Source: Microthrixaceae bacterium (lineage in GTDB: Bacteria > Actinomycetota > Acidimicrobiia > Acidimicrobiales > Iamiaceae). Taken from it: a stretch of DNA of 64,000 bases. Below, one piece after another: positions 44,297 to 53,268 of the stretch; positions within the stretch are counted from its first letter, which is position 1; every line of letters starts with the position of its first letter. Below the pieces are notes generated by a model. That model was given only the letters and a program-made list of their open reading frames with translations, made no database searches and was not told where the DNA came from. Position numbers and translations under genes: made by a program. The stretch covers positions 186,001 through 250,000 of the forward strand of contig JADJDU010000003.1 of the NCBI GenBank assembly GCA_016702505.1. The letters run 5' to 3'.

Positions 44297-45291
44297 CTGG
44301 GACTCCTTCCGGTGCCACCCGAGGCTCGACCGTCGCTGCGGCCGTGGGTCACGGGGACCATGGCGACCTTCTCCCAGTGGTAGAGCTGTTCGATCACCTC
44401 ACGGGTGGGTCGAGGGTCTACCCCCAGCACGGTTCGGCCCGAATCTCCGTCGGCCACGCCACCTCGGACGACGATCTCAGCCACGTGAGGGGGCAGGGGG
44501 GCTCCGAGCAGGTCGGCGCTGCGCCCCGCCAGCCACCAGGCCGGCCCCATCACCGGCAATGGCACTCGGCCGCCGATGAGCACGGCCTGGGAGGCGGTGA
44601 CCGCCCCCGGTCCCGTGACGATCAACGGTCCGTCGTGGCCGACGTTGGCGGCCGACACGAAGGCGGCGGCGGCGTCCTCTTGGTGCAGCACCGAGAACGG
44701 CAGCTCGGCCATTGGGTTCACGGCGACGACGGGAAGCCGGAGGTAACGACCCACCGGACTGGGGAAGCTGGGCCCGAGGATGGGGGCACAGCGCAAAAAC
44801 GTGACCGGAACCCCCGCGGACTGCCCCGCGTCTCGGGCCACCTGTTCGACGTGGGCCAGCGACGCCCCGAAGGGTGTGGTGGGGTCGACTCGCGAATCGA
44901 TGTCGGGGCGGGTGGGCGCGCCTCGTCTCCGGCCGTAGACCTCGATACCCGACCGCACCACGATGGCCTTCAGGGACGGACACGAGGTGGCCGCGCCCAG
45001 CACCGAGACGGCCGAAGCCGCGGTGCTGAGCCGGGACCGGGTGGGATCCAGCCGGGCGTTCGGCTCGTACACGCCAAGGTGAACGATCACCTCGGGGTCG
45101 AAGTCGCGCACGACCGCCACCGCTTTGCGTCGGTCGGCGGGATCGACCCGGTGGAAGGCAACCCGGTGGATTCGTCGGCGGGGAGGCCAACCGTCGATAC
45201 CGCAGATGTCGGTGACGGCCGGGTCACCCTCGAACAGGTTGACCACCCGCGTTCCGAGCTCTCCCCCCATACCCGTTACCAGTACCCTCAC
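44293..45291 (-). CDS. NAD-dependent epimerase/dehydratase-like (extended SDR) protein
   Basis: Rossmann-fold protein of 332 residues with LVTGMGGELGTRVV (a GxxGxxG variant) at the N-terminus. The region that should hold the catalytic YxxxK reads TTPFGASLAHVEQ, with Phe for Tyr and Leu for Lys, so classic SDR chemistry is unlikely. FLRCAPILGPSFPSPVGRYL and LPFSVLHQEDAAAAFVSA are typical of actinobacterial NAD-binding relatives. It begins at a GTG (45291) overlapping the lysS stop and ends in a four-base overlap with the acyltransferase-like gene. A role in envelope lipid or sugar metabolism is inferred from position. Confidence 0.78.
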   Translation of the reverse strand: MRVLVTGMGGELGTRVVNLFEGDPAVTDICGIDGWPPRRRIHRVAFHRVDPADRRKAVAVVRDFDPEVIVHLGVYEPNARLDPTRSRLSTAASAVSVLGAATSCPSLKAIVVRSGIEVYGRRRGAPTRPDIDSRVDPTTPFGASLAHVEQVARDAGQSAGVPVTFLRCAPILGPSFPSPVGRYLRLPVVAVNPMAELPFSVLHQEDAAAAFVSAANVGHDGPLIVTGPGAVTASQAVLIGGRVPLPVMGPAWWLAGRSADLLGAPLPPHVAEIVVRGGVADGDSGRTVLGVDPRPTREVIEQLYHWEKVAMVPVTHGRSDGRASGGTGRSPR

Positions 45292-46753
45292 TGCTCCCCC
45301 TCGCCTCCGGTGCCCTGAAGGGCTGGGTTGGAATCACCGGCCACCTGCTCGGGGCGCAACGTCGGGAACAGCACCACGTCTCGGATGGTGGCGGAGTCGG
45401 TGAGCAGCATGACAAGGCGGTCGATGCCGATGCCGAGCCCACCGGTGGGTGGCAGCCCGTACTCAACGCCCGGAGGTAGTCATCGTCGACGGCCATGGCC
45501 TCTTCGTCGCCGCTGTCGCCTTCGCGGACCTGGTCCTCGAAGCGGGCGCGCTGGTCGTCGGGGTCGAGCAGCTCGCTGAAGGCGTTGCACAGCTCTCGTC
45601 CAGCCACGATGGCCTCGAAGCGCTCTGTCATCCCCTCCAGCGTACGGTGGGGACGGGCCAGCGGAGAGACTTCTACCGGGTACTCGGTGACGAACACCGG
45701 GTCCCACTGCGCCGATTCGGCGGTCTTCTCGTACAGCTCGAGCAGCAGCTTGCCGGGCCCGTAGGACTCCTTCCAGGCCACGTCGTACTGGTCACACAGC
45801 GAACGAAGCTCCTCGACGGGGGTGTCGAGCCCGACCGGCCGTCCGATGGCCTCCTCGATCAGCGATGCCAGCGTCGCCCGCTTCCACGGCACCGAGACGT
45901 CGAGCTCGCGGCCCTGGTAGGTGATCGTGGTGCTCCCGCACAGCTCGGTGGCGAGGTGGGCGACCATGTGTTCGACCAGGCTCATCATGTCGGTCCAGTC
46001 GGCGTAGGCCTGGTAGAGCTCGAGCATCGTGAACTCGGGGTTGTGGCGGGGCGAGAGGCCCTCGTTGCGGAACACCCGGGCGATCTCGAACACCCGCTCG
46101 AATCCGCCCACCACCAGGCGCTTCAGGTAGAGCTCGGGCGCGATGCGCAGGAACATCTCGAGGTCGAGCGCGTTGTGGTGGGTCACGAACGGCCGGGCCA
46201 GGGCGCCACCGGGGATGGGGTGGAACACCGGGGTCTCCACCTCCATGAAGCCCTGGTCCTCGAGCCAACGACGGATCAGCGACACGGTGCGGCTGCGGGT
46301 CTGGAGCGTGTGTCGGGCTTCCTCGGTGACCCACAGGTCGACGTAGCGCTGGCGATAGCGGGTGTCAGGGTCGGTGATGCCGTGCCACTTGTCGGGGAAG
46401 GGTCGTCGGGTCTCGGCCAGCACCGACCACGCCAGCACCTTGACCGACAGCTCTCCCTTGCGGGTGGTCATCACCTCACCGGTGACCCCGATCCAGTCCC
46501 CGAGGCTGAGCCGTCCGAAGTCCTCGAAGTCGGGGGTGACGTCGGCCGGGGCGAACAGCTGGATCCGCCCGGTCGAGTCGGCGAGCTGACCGAAGACCAG
46601 CTTGCCCTGACCCCGTCGCAGCATCAGCCGCCCGGCGACGGTCACCCGGTCACCGGTTTCCACCCCGGCCTCGAGGTGGCCGTAGGAATCGTGCAGACCG
46701 GCCGCCGTCGCGTCAGGGTCGAACCGGTAGGGAACGGGGGTGCGGTCGGTCAC
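45288..46753 (-). CDS. lysS: Lysyl-tRNA synthetase, class II, apparent frameshift near the 3' end
   Basis: Class II lysine-tRNA ligase. The N-terminal OB domain reads VAGRLMLRRGQGKLVFGQLA, and motif 2 is RVFRNEGLSPRHNPEFTMLE. Lysine-site residues are in GRELCNAFSELLDP. After DDDYLRAL the frame fails at 45461-45470. One missing base (CC instead of C in the plus strand, near 45464) restores EYGLPPTGGLGIGIDRLVML, which is motif 3. The stop is then at 45288, and the length 488 residues, as expected. The GTG at 46753 gives a short N-terminus (VTDRTPVPYRF). As the only lysine-tRNA ligase seen in the window and an essential gene, the lesion is surely a sequence error. Confidence 0.92.
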
Positions 46754-46775
46754 AACACAACAGCCTGCCCGAAGG

Positions 46776-47123
46776 TTACGCGGGGGGTGAAAAGCCTTGG
46801 TCGGGTGCAGCACAGGCCAGCTCTCCCCGTTCGCCCTTGCGGACCAGCCACAGACCTCGGGCCGTCCCCGCCGCCCACACCGCGGTGATGATCACCCCGG
46901 CCAGCACCGCGTTGTCCCGGACCATCGCGCCGAGCGCGGTACCGCCGAGCACCACCCCGAGGAACCCGAGGGTGAGGGGCAGATGACAGGGACAAGCCAG
47001 GAACGACCAGATCAACCAGGCTCGTCCTTTTCGTTCCAGCGTTTTGTCGGCCCTGGCGACAGGTCCAGCCGAAGCGCCGTCGGGGCGAATGTCGACCACC
47101 GGCTCAACCAGGTTCATCTCCAT
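46776..47123 (-). CDS. MerE-like small membrane protein
   Basis: A 115-residue protein with two membrane helices. The first carries LIWSFLACPCHLPLTLGFLG, which strongly resembles the CPCHLP motif of the broad mercury transporter MerE. The second is AVLAGVIITAVWAAGTARGL. Charged tails flank them. No merR, merA or merT lies nearby, and it sits between coaX and lysS in a housekeeping run. It could be a heavy-metal or other thiol-binding transporter, or a protein of unrelated function that kept the motif. Family membership is likely; mercury transport is not established. Confidence 0.65.
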   Translation of the reverse strand: MEMNLVEPVVDIRPDGASAGPVARADKTLERKGRAWLIWSFLACPCHLPLTLGFLGVVLGGTALGAMVRDNAVLAGVIITAVWAAGTARGLWLVRKGERGELACAAPDQGFSPPA

Positions 47124-47162
47124 ACCCCCAAGGGTATCAGACGAATCGGGGGAGGATGTCGG

Positions 47163-47978
47163 TCAGGAGTTGCGGGCGAAGACGAGGCGCAGGCCGTGGA
47201 GGGTGAGCCAGGGCTCGATGTTGCCGATCGAGGCGGTGTGAGGGGCGATCCACTCGGCCAAGCCACCGGTGGCCACAACGGTCAGGTCGCCCAGTTCCTC
47301 GGCCATGCGACGACAGATGCCGTCGACCTGACCGGCGAAGCCATACAGGGCACCGGCCTGGATCGACTCGACCGTGGTCCGACCGATAACGCTGCGCGGC
47401 TCCACCAACTCGACCCGGCGTAGGGCCGCGGCCCGGGTGTAGAGGGCATCGAGGCTGATCTCCAACCCCGGGGCGATGACACCGCCCAGGTACTCACCAC
47501 GGGCCGACACCGCGTCGTAGGTGGTGGCCGTGCCGAAATCGATGACCACGATCGGACCGTCATAGAGGTCGGCGGCCCCCACCGCGTTGGCGATGCGATC
47601 GGCTCCCACCTCCCGCGGGTTCTCGGTGAGGATCGGCATCCCGGTCTTGACGCCAGCCTCGATCACCACCGGCTTGAACCCGAAGTACTTGACCGTCATC
47701 TCCCTAAGTGCCGCCGTGACCGACGGGACCACCGACGCGATGGCAATGCCGTCGATGTCGTCGTCGAAGGAGAAGCCGTGGAAGCCCAAGAACTCCTGGA
47801 TCTGAAGGGCGTACTCGTCACTGGTCCGACGACCGTTGGTGTGGATCCGCCAATGGTCCAGCAGCCCCTCCTCGCACCGACTCACCTTGTCGTGGTCGTC
47901 AGCGGAACCGACCGAACCGTCGTCTCCGAACAGCCCGATGAGGGTCTGGGTGTTGCCGACGTCGGCGGCCAAGAGCAT
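47163..47978 (-). CDS. coaX: Type III pantothenate kinase
   Basis: Phosphorylates pantothenate, the first step from vitamin B5 to coenzyme A. The 271-residue ASKHA-fold protein has LLAADVGNTQTLIGLF (phosphate 1), VGADRIANAVGA, VVIDFGTATTYDAV (phosphate 2) and VVATGGLAEWIAPH. All acidic active-site residues of the family look present. The ATG at 47978 follows nadC by 53 bases. Its place next to panC-panD means the whole route from beta-alanine to phosphopantothenate is nearly contiguous here (panB and panE are not in the window). Confidence 0.93.
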   Translation of the reverse strand: MLLAADVGNTQTLIGLFGDDGSVGSADDHDKVSRCEEGLLDHWRIHTNGRRTSDEYALQIQEFLGFHGFSFDDDIDGIAIASVVPSVTAALREMTVKYFGFKPVVIEAGVKTGMPILTENPREVGADRIANAVGAADLYDGPIVVIDFGTATTYDAVSARGEYLGGVIAPGLEISLDALYTRAAALRRVELVEPRSVIGRTTVESIQAGALYGFAGQVDGICRRMAEELGDLTVVATGGLAEWIAPHTASIGNIEPWLTLHGLRLVFARNS

Positions 47979-48031
47979 CCCGAAAGCCTGCCCGACCCGC
48001 CTCGGCTCCACCCAAACCCGCAGAAGGAACC

Positions 48032-48904
48032 TCAGCGCACGTCTATGTCGAGCCCTATGTCGAGTACCTCTGACGAATTGGTCAGCGACCCGCTCGACAC
48101 CACGTCCGCCCCGGTGTGGGCGTAGGAAGCAACCGTCTCGAGGGTTATCCCGCCCGACACCTCGAGAAGGGCCCGGCGAACACCGGATGCGGCGGCATGT
48201 TCGGTAGCGACCTCGACGCACCGGCGGACCTCTTCGGGCGTCATGTTGTCCAACAACAGGGCATCGGCTCCGGCGTCGAGGGCCTGCCGCACCTGATCTA
48301 TGTGATCGCACTCCACGTGGACGGTGCGCCCCGGCCACGTGTCACGGGCCAAGGCCACCGCATCGACGATGCCGAGCGCGGTCAGGTGGTTGTCCTTGAA
48401 CATCACCCAGTCGCTCAGGTTGCCCCGGTGGTTGCGGGCCCCACCGGCTCGCACCGCGGCCTTCTGTACGGAGCGCAGACCGGGAATGGTCTTGCGGGTG
48501 TCCCACACCCGCAACGGTGAAGCAGCATCGACGAAAGCCCGGGTACGGGTGGCGATGCCGCTCAGGTGGCCGAGGAAGTTGAGTGCGGTGCGTTCCGCGG
48601 TGAGCACCGATGCCAGTGGACCGTTGACGGTGCCGAGCACGTCTCGGGGGTCCACCACATCACCGTCGGTGACCCGCCACTCACAGGTGATGGCGTCATC
48701 GACCTGGGTGAACGTCTCGTCGACGCAGGCAAGGCCGGCCACCACCCCAGACGTGCGGACCACGAAGCGGGCTTCGGCCCGAGCGCTAGGCGGCAGGAGG
48801 GAAGCACTCAGGTCACCGAGCGGATCGAGGTCCTCAGCCAGAGCCCGGGCAACCAGGTCACGCACGACACCCCGGGGCGGGTCGAAGGGTCGGCGCACCG
48901 TCAT
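48032..48904 (-). CDS. nadC: Nicotinate-nucleotide pyrophosphorylase (quinolinate phosphoribosyltransferase)
   Basis: Converts quinolinate and PRPP to nicotinate mononucleotide in de novo NAD synthesis. The 290-residue protein has DTRKTIPGLRSVQKAAVRAG, GGARNHRGNLSD, FKDNHLTALG, VHVECDHIDQVRQALDAG, LLLDNMTPEE and LLEVSGGITLETV, an unbroken set of family motifs. The start is ATG 48904 (MTVRRP). nadB lies 61 bases upstream. nadA is not between them in this window. Confidence 0.94.
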   Translation of the reverse strand: MTVRRPFDPPRGVVRDLVARALAEDLDPLGDLSASLLPPSARAEARFVVRTSGVVAGLACVDETFTQVDDAITCEWRVTDGDVVDPRDVLGTVNGPLASVLTAERTALNFLGHLSGIATRTRAFVDAASPLRVWDTRKTIPGLRSVQKAAVRAGGARNHRGNLSDWVMFKDNHLTALGIVDAVALARDTWPGRTVHVECDHIDQVRQALDAGADALLLDNMTPEEVRRCVEVATEHAAASGVRRALLEVSGGITLETVASYAHTGADVVSSGSLTNSSEVLDIGLDIDVR

Positions 48905-48965
48905 GGGCCAAGACACTACCTAGGACCTGAGCGGACAGGTCTGGTCGCCGTCGCTGCGAGGTTGA

Positions 48966-50591
48966 TCACACGAACACAAAACGACGGGCGAACTCGGGCC
49001 GAGCGTCGGGGAAGTCGTCTCGGGTGTGGGCCCCGCGGCTCTCCTCGCGCCGCTGAGCGGCGACCACCGCGGCACGACCCACCGTGGCGAGGTTGTGCAG
49101 CTCGTGATCCGCGATGGTCCCACCCCGGGGCGCGGCCAGCACCTGGTTGACGGTGGCCAGCGCACAGCCGAGGGATCCTGCATCACGGAGGACCCCGGCG
49201 TGGGCGGTCAGCTCACGCTGGAGACGAAGTCGTGCCTCGGCGACATCTACCGGTTCTCCTGGAGCAGGCTCCGACCGGTCGAGGTGAACGAACTGGCCCC
49301 CGATCACGCCCGGCGGTACTGGGGCCGAACGATCGGGGTCTGAACCCATGACCGTACGCATGGCACCCGAGGCCTCGGGTCCCACCACACCGGCCTCGAT
49401 CGCCTCCACCGCCCGCGGCCCGAAAACCATCCCCTCCAACAAGGAGTTCGATGCCAAGCGGTTGGCCCCATGGACCCCAGAGCAGGACACCTCACCGGCC
49501 GCCCACAATCCCGGAAGCGACGAGGCTCCGTGCAGGTCAGTGACGATGCCGCCACAGGTGTAGTGGGCGGCTGGGGCTACCGGCAGCCAGTCTCGGGCCG
49601 GATCCAGTCCGACCTGACGCAGCTCGGCGGCGATGTTGGGGAACCGCTGGTCGAACGCCTCCAGCCCGGTGGCATCGAGGAACACGTGATCGGCACCCAG
49701 CTCCAACATCCGCCGGGTAGAGGCCCGCGACACCACGTCACGAGGTTCGAGTTCGTTCACGAACCGCTCACCGGTGGTGTCCCGCAGCAGGGCCCCGTGG
49801 CCGCGCAGTGCCTCGGTGAGCAACGGCCGAGGCATCGAGTCGATCGACAGCGCAGTGGGGTGGAACTGGGTGAACTCGATGTCGGCCACCGCCACCCCGG
49901 CCCGCAGGGCCATGGCTATGCCGTCGCCGGTGGCCTCCAACGGGTTGGTGGTGACCGCGTACATCTGACCGGCACCGCCGGTGGTGACCAACACGTTGGT
50001 GGCCCGGACCTCCCGTACCGACCCGTCGGCGAACAGCGCCGTCACCCCACGGCAGTGGCCCGCCTCTACGATCAACTCCAAGGCGAAGGCATGCTCGTGA
50101 AGCACCGCCATGGTGGCCTGCACCGCCTCTACCAATGCCCGCTCCACCTCGGCTCCGGTGGCCGAACCGCCAGCGTGGACGATCCGGTTCAGAGAGTGAC
50201 CGCCTTCGCGGGCCAGTTCGAGCTCGCCGTGGGCGTCCCGGTCGAACATGGCACCCATGGCGATCAGTTCGTTGACCCGGGCCGGCCCTTCATCGACCAG
50301 CACCCGAACCGCTTCGGCGTCGCAGAGCCCCGCCCCCGCCGCCAGGGTGTCGGCCAGATGCAGGTCGGTGGAGTCGGGATCGTTGCCACCCAAGACCGCG
50401 GCCACCCCACCCTGAGCCCAACGGGTGGTGGCCTGAGGGAGTTCCCCCTTGGTCAGCACACCCACCCTCATGCGGTGGGTGTCCGCGGCTCGGACCGCAG
50501 CCGAAAGCCCGGCCACCCCCGACCCCAGGACCAGCAGGTCCAGCGGCGCGTCTGCTATTTCTGGTTCGGTTTTGGATCGGGGCCGGGTCAG
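48966..50591 (-). CDS. nadB: L-aspartate oxidase
   Basis: FAD enzyme making iminoaspartate for quinolinate synthesis. The dinucleotide-binding loop is VLGSGVAGLSAAVRA, followed by RWAQGGVAAVLGG, GGHSLNRIVHAGGSATGAEV, FTQFHPTALSIDS, YTCGGIVTD and GVHGANRLASNSLLEGM; all are typical. The start is uncertain. A GTG at 50516 would cut into the FAD loop. The frame stays open upstream to a CTG at 50591 that overlaps the panD stop (CTGA), mimicking the GTGA and ATGA junctions of the neighbours, and gives 541 residues. No ATG, GTG or TTG was found in that extension. Confidence 0.9.
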   Translation of the reverse strand: MTRPRSKTEPEIADAPLDLLVLGSGVAGLSAAVRAADTHRMRVGVLTKGELPQATTRWAQGGVAAVLGGNDPDSTDLHLADTLAAGAGLCDAEAVRVLVDEGPARVNELIAMGAMFDRDAHGELELAREGGHSLNRIVHAGGSATGAEVERALVEAVQATMAVLHEHAFALELIVEAGHCRGVTALFADGSVREVRATNVLVTTGGAGQMYAVTTNPLEATGDGIAMALRAGVAVADIEFTQFHPTALSIDSMPRPLLTEALRGHGALLRDTTGERFVNELEPRDVVSRASTRRMLELGADHVFLDATGLEAFDQRFPNIAAELRQVGLDPARDWLPVAPAAHYTCGGIVTDLHGASSLPGLWAAGEVSCSGVHGANRLASNSLLEGMVFGPRAVEAIEAGVVGPEASGAMRTVMGSDPDRSAPVPPGVIGGQFVHLDRSEPAPGEPVDVAEARLRLQRELTAHAGVLRDAGSLGCALATVNQVLAAPRGGTIADHELHNLATVGRAAVVAAQRREESRGAHTRDDFPDARPEFARRFVFV

Positions 50592-51013
50592 ACCCGGGCC
50601 TCGACCTCGTGGTACGGGCGAGGGGCCGGCGTGTGCAACGCGGCCAGCGCCGTGGCCGTGGCCTCGTCGACCATGGTGTTGGAGGTATCGACGTGGACGA
50701 TGGTGGGGGCGTAGGTGTCCAGCTCAGCCTGTTCGTAGTCGGCGTAGCTGATGATGATGACCTTGTCTCCGGGGGCCACCAGACGGGCCGCGGCACCGTT
50801 CAGACAGATAGCACCCGAGCCGCGCGGTCCTTCGATGACGTAGGTCTCGAGCCGGGCACCGTTGTCCACGTCGACAACAGCCACTTGTTCGTACTCGAGC
50901 AGGTCGGCGGCATCCATCAGATCACGGTCGACGGTTATCGAACCCACGTAGTGAAGGTTGGCGTCGGTCACCGTGGCGCGGTGGATCTTGGACTTCATCA
51001 TGCGACGACGCAT
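50588..51013 (-). CDS. panD: Aspartate 1-decarboxylase proenzyme
   Basis: Makes beta-alanine for pantothenate. PanD cuts itself at Gly-Ser to form a pyruvoyl group; the site is in LHYVGSITVDRDLMDAADLL. Further motifs: DNGARLETYVIEG, GAICLNGAAARL and GDKVIIISYADYE. The 141 residues include the usual start MRRRMMKSKIHRATVTDANL (compare MLRTMLKSKIHRATVT). A ribosome site GAAAGGA precedes it. The C-terminal tail is about ten residues longer than in many homologues. It is followed directly by nadB and preceded by panC with 129 bases between. Confidence 0.94.
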   Translation of the reverse strand: MRRRMMKSKIHRATVTDANLHYVGSITVDRDLMDAADLLEYEQVAVVDVDNGARLETYVIEGPRGSGAICLNGAAARLVAPGDKVIIISYADYEQAELDTYAPTIVHVDTSNTMVDEATATALAALHTPAPRPYHEVEARV

Positions 51014-51142
51014 CCGCTGGTTCCTTTCGTGGTGGGTGCCGGTCTCCCGGTCACCCCCTGGTGCGGAGGGCGAACACAGTCTGCCAACGTTTCGACCCGT
51101 TTCTCAATTCCCGGTTCCCGGTGGCGAAGATCCAGCGGTCAG

Positions 51143-52012
51143 CTATCGAGCGGTCAGCTCCAGGGCCAGGTTGTCGAGGAGCCGGGTGGCACCGAAACGG
51201 GCCGCCACGAGGATCCGCTGGCGGCCGCCGACGCGCTCGGCCACCTCGAGCGTGTCAGCGTCAACGATCTCGGCGTAGTCGACCTTGTCGACCCCGGTGG
51301 TGCTGGCGATCCGGTCGAGGAGCCCAGCGGTGAGGGGTTTCACGTTGCCGTCGCCTCCCTGGGCCTGCTCGACCACGTCGACCATGGCCCGGTACAGCAC
51401 CGGAGCGGCGGCACGTTGGTCGGCCGAGAGGTAGACGTTCCGGCTGGACATGGCCAGGCCGTCCGCCTCTCTGATCGTCGGACAGCCGACCACCTCGATC
51501 GGCATCGACAGATCCGAAGCCAGCCGTCGGACCACCGCTAGCTGCTGGTAGTCCTTCTCCCCGAAGTAGGACCGGCACGGTCCCACGATCGAGAACAGCT
51601 TGGTCACCACTGTGGCCACCCCGGCGAAGTGCTCGGGGCGGGCCGCGCCCTCGAACCGTCGAGTGATCGACGACACCGTGACCACGGTGAGGACGGGACG
51701 GGGATACATCTCCTCAACCGACGGGTGCAGGACATCCGTTACCCCAGCCGCCTCGGCCACTTCGAGGTCCCGGTCCAGATCCCGCGGGTAGGTGCTCAGA
51801 TCCTCTGTGGCCGCGAACTGGAGCGGGTTCACGAAGATGCTGGCCACGGCGAGGTCGTTGCCAGTTGACGCCTCTCGCATCAACGAGGCGTGGCCGTCGT
51901 GCAGGTAGCCCATGGTGGGTACGAAGCCGACGGACGCCCCCTCGGCCCGACGTTCGTCCAGGATCTGACGGAAGCCTTCGATGGTGGTGTGGACCCGGAT
52001 TGCGCTGGCCAT
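51143..52012 (-). CDS. panC: Pantothenate synthetase
   Basis: Joins pantoate and beta-alanine using ATP. The 289-residue protein has the adenylation motifs VGFVPTMGYLHDGHASLM (HIGH-like HDGH), ASIFVNPLQFAATEDLSTYP, HFAGVATVVTKLFSIVGP, SYFGEKDYQQLAVVRRL and IREADGLAMSSRNVYLS (KMSKS-like). All catalytic positions look intact. ATG at 52012 follows AAAGGAT. It is downstream of the DUF2520 gene; DUF2520 proteins often accompany panC. Confidence 0.95.
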   Translation of the reverse strand: MASAIRVHTTIEGFRQILDERRAEGASVGFVPTMGYLHDGHASLMREASTGNDLAVASIFVNPLQFAATEDLSTYPRDLDRDLEVAEAAGVTDVLHPSVEEMYPRPVLTVVTVSSITRRFEGAARPEHFAGVATVVTKLFSIVGPCRSYFGEKDYQQLAVVRRLASDLSMPIEVVGCPTIREADGLAMSSRNVYLSADQRAAAPVLYRAMVDVVEQAQGGDGNVKPLTAGLLDRIASTTGVDKVDYAEIVDADTLEVAERVGGRQRILVAARFGATRLLDNLALELTAR

Positions 52013-52046
52013 GGTCTGATCCTTTCAGCTCCGCGGTGATGAACGG

Positions 52047-52784
52047 TCAGAGTCCGGGGGGTAGGCCGTCCCCATCGACCAGGCGGCGGGCGGCCGCTGC
52101 CAGAGCCCGGTAGGCCTCGTGCTCGCTCGGGTCCAGTTCGGCCAGGTGGCGGCCCACCGTGGCCCAGTCACCGCGAGCCACGGGGCCGGTCAGGGCATCG
52201 GCCGCGCCCAGGGTTTGCACGTTGTCGATGGTGGCTCGCACCAGGTCCAGGTATGCCTCAAGCGGGACCCCGATCCCCGATGCGATCCGTTCCACCTGCC
52301 CCATCAGCGCCACCAGATGGTTCGAGGCCACTACCGCGGCGGCGTGGTACGCAGCCCGGTCGGCATCGGCGACCGTGAACCATCGTCCGCAGAGGTCGGC
52401 CACCACCCGCTGTGCCAATGGGTCACCGGCCACCGCAAACCATGCCCCCGCAGCCAGCCGCTCGGCCCCCAGCACCGCCGACGGCAACGCCACCAGCGGA
52501 TGTATAGCCGCCACCCGCGGCTGGGTGAGCACGTCGAGCCCCAAGCTCCCCGCGCAGTGGGCCACGACCGCGGTCGGGACCGGTTCGATGCGCGCGGCCA
52601 CATCGCCGACCACGGCATCGGGAGTGGCAACCAGGACCAAGTCCACCCCATGTGCCGCCCTGGCTACGTCGTCACCTCGCCGCAGGGGCTCGGCCACCGC
52701 CCATCCGGCCCGGGCCAAGGCCATTGCGAAGGCGCCGCCAGCCCTGCCGGGGCCGATCACCCGAAGCCTGGGAGCGACCGTCAC
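52047..52784 (-). CDS. Rossmann-like and DUF2520 domain-containing protein
   Basis: A 245-residue two-domain protein: an N-terminal NADP-type Rossmann fold (RLRVIGPGRAGGAFAMALAR, VLVATPDAVVGDVAARI) and a helical DUF2520 domain (AAYHAAAVVASNHLVALMGQ, LVRATIDNVQTLGAADALTG), similar in design to ketopantoate reductase and ProC. It sits directly before panC and after folK, a place conserved in actinobacteria. A ketopantoate reductase-like role has been suggested for such proteins from context, but I know of no firm proof. GTG start at 52784, ten bases after the folK stop. Confidence 0.88.
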   Translation of the reverse strand: MTVAPRLRVIGPGRAGGAFAMALARAGWAVAEPLRRGDDVARAAHGVDLVLVATPDAVVGDVAARIEPVPTAVVAHCAGSLGLDVLTQPRVAAIHPLVALPSAVLGAERLAAGAWFAVAGDPLAQRVVADLCGRWFTVADADRAAYHAAAVVASNHLVALMGQVERIASGIGVPLEAYLDLVRATIDNVQTLGAADALTGPVARGDWATVGRHLAELDPSEHEAYRALAAAARRLVDGDGLPPGL

Positions 52785-52794
52785 CGTGCCGTCA

Positions 52795-53268
52795 TCAGTC
52801 CGGGCCACCCGCGTCGGCCAGCGGCCCGAGCACCTGCACCGAGCCCTCGGCGTCGAGCAGGGCATGCTCGGACACCAGGTCGGGGGCAAGGTCGCGCAGC
52901 GGGGCCAACACGAAGCGACGTTCCCACATTCGGGGGTGTGGGATCTCCAGGTCTGGGTCCGAAACCATCTGACCCTCGATCCAAACGATGTCGACGTCGA
53001 GGGTACGTGGACCCCAACGTTCGGCCCGGACCCGCCCCGCCGCCGACTCGAGTCGATGGCACACCGCCAACAGGTCCCGGGGTGCAACGTCGGAGTCCAG
53101 CTCGACCACCAGGTTCAGGAACGGGCCCTGGTCCGGGCCACCGACCGGGTCGGTCTCATAGACGGGTGACACCGCCACGACCATGGCGCCTAGAGACTCG
53201 ATCGCCTCGCTCAACACCCGTCGTCGATCCCCCAGGTTGGAACCCAGCGACAAGAACGCCCGGGTCAC
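52795..53268 (-). CDS. folK: 6-hydroxymethyl-7,8-dihydropterin pyrophosphokinase
   Basis: Transfers pyrophosphate from ATP to the pterin before FolP acts. The 157-residue protein has AFLSLGSNLGDRRRVLSEAI, SPVYETDPVGGPDQGPFLN and the signature ERWGPRTLDVDIVWIEG. The C-terminal PHPRMWERRFVLAPLRDLAP closes the active site. Start GTG at 53268, overlapping the folB stop by four bases. Together with FolE, FolB and FolP nearby, most of the dihydrofolate route is encoded here. Confidence 0.95.
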   Translation of the reverse strand: MTRAFLSLGSNLGDRRRVLSEAIESLGAMVVAVSPVYETDPVGGPDQGPFLNLVVELDSDVAPRDLLAVCHRLESAAGRVRAERWGPRTLDVDIVWIEGQMVSDPDLEIPHPRMWERRFVLAPLRDLAPDLVSEHALLDAEGSVQVLGPLADAGGPD

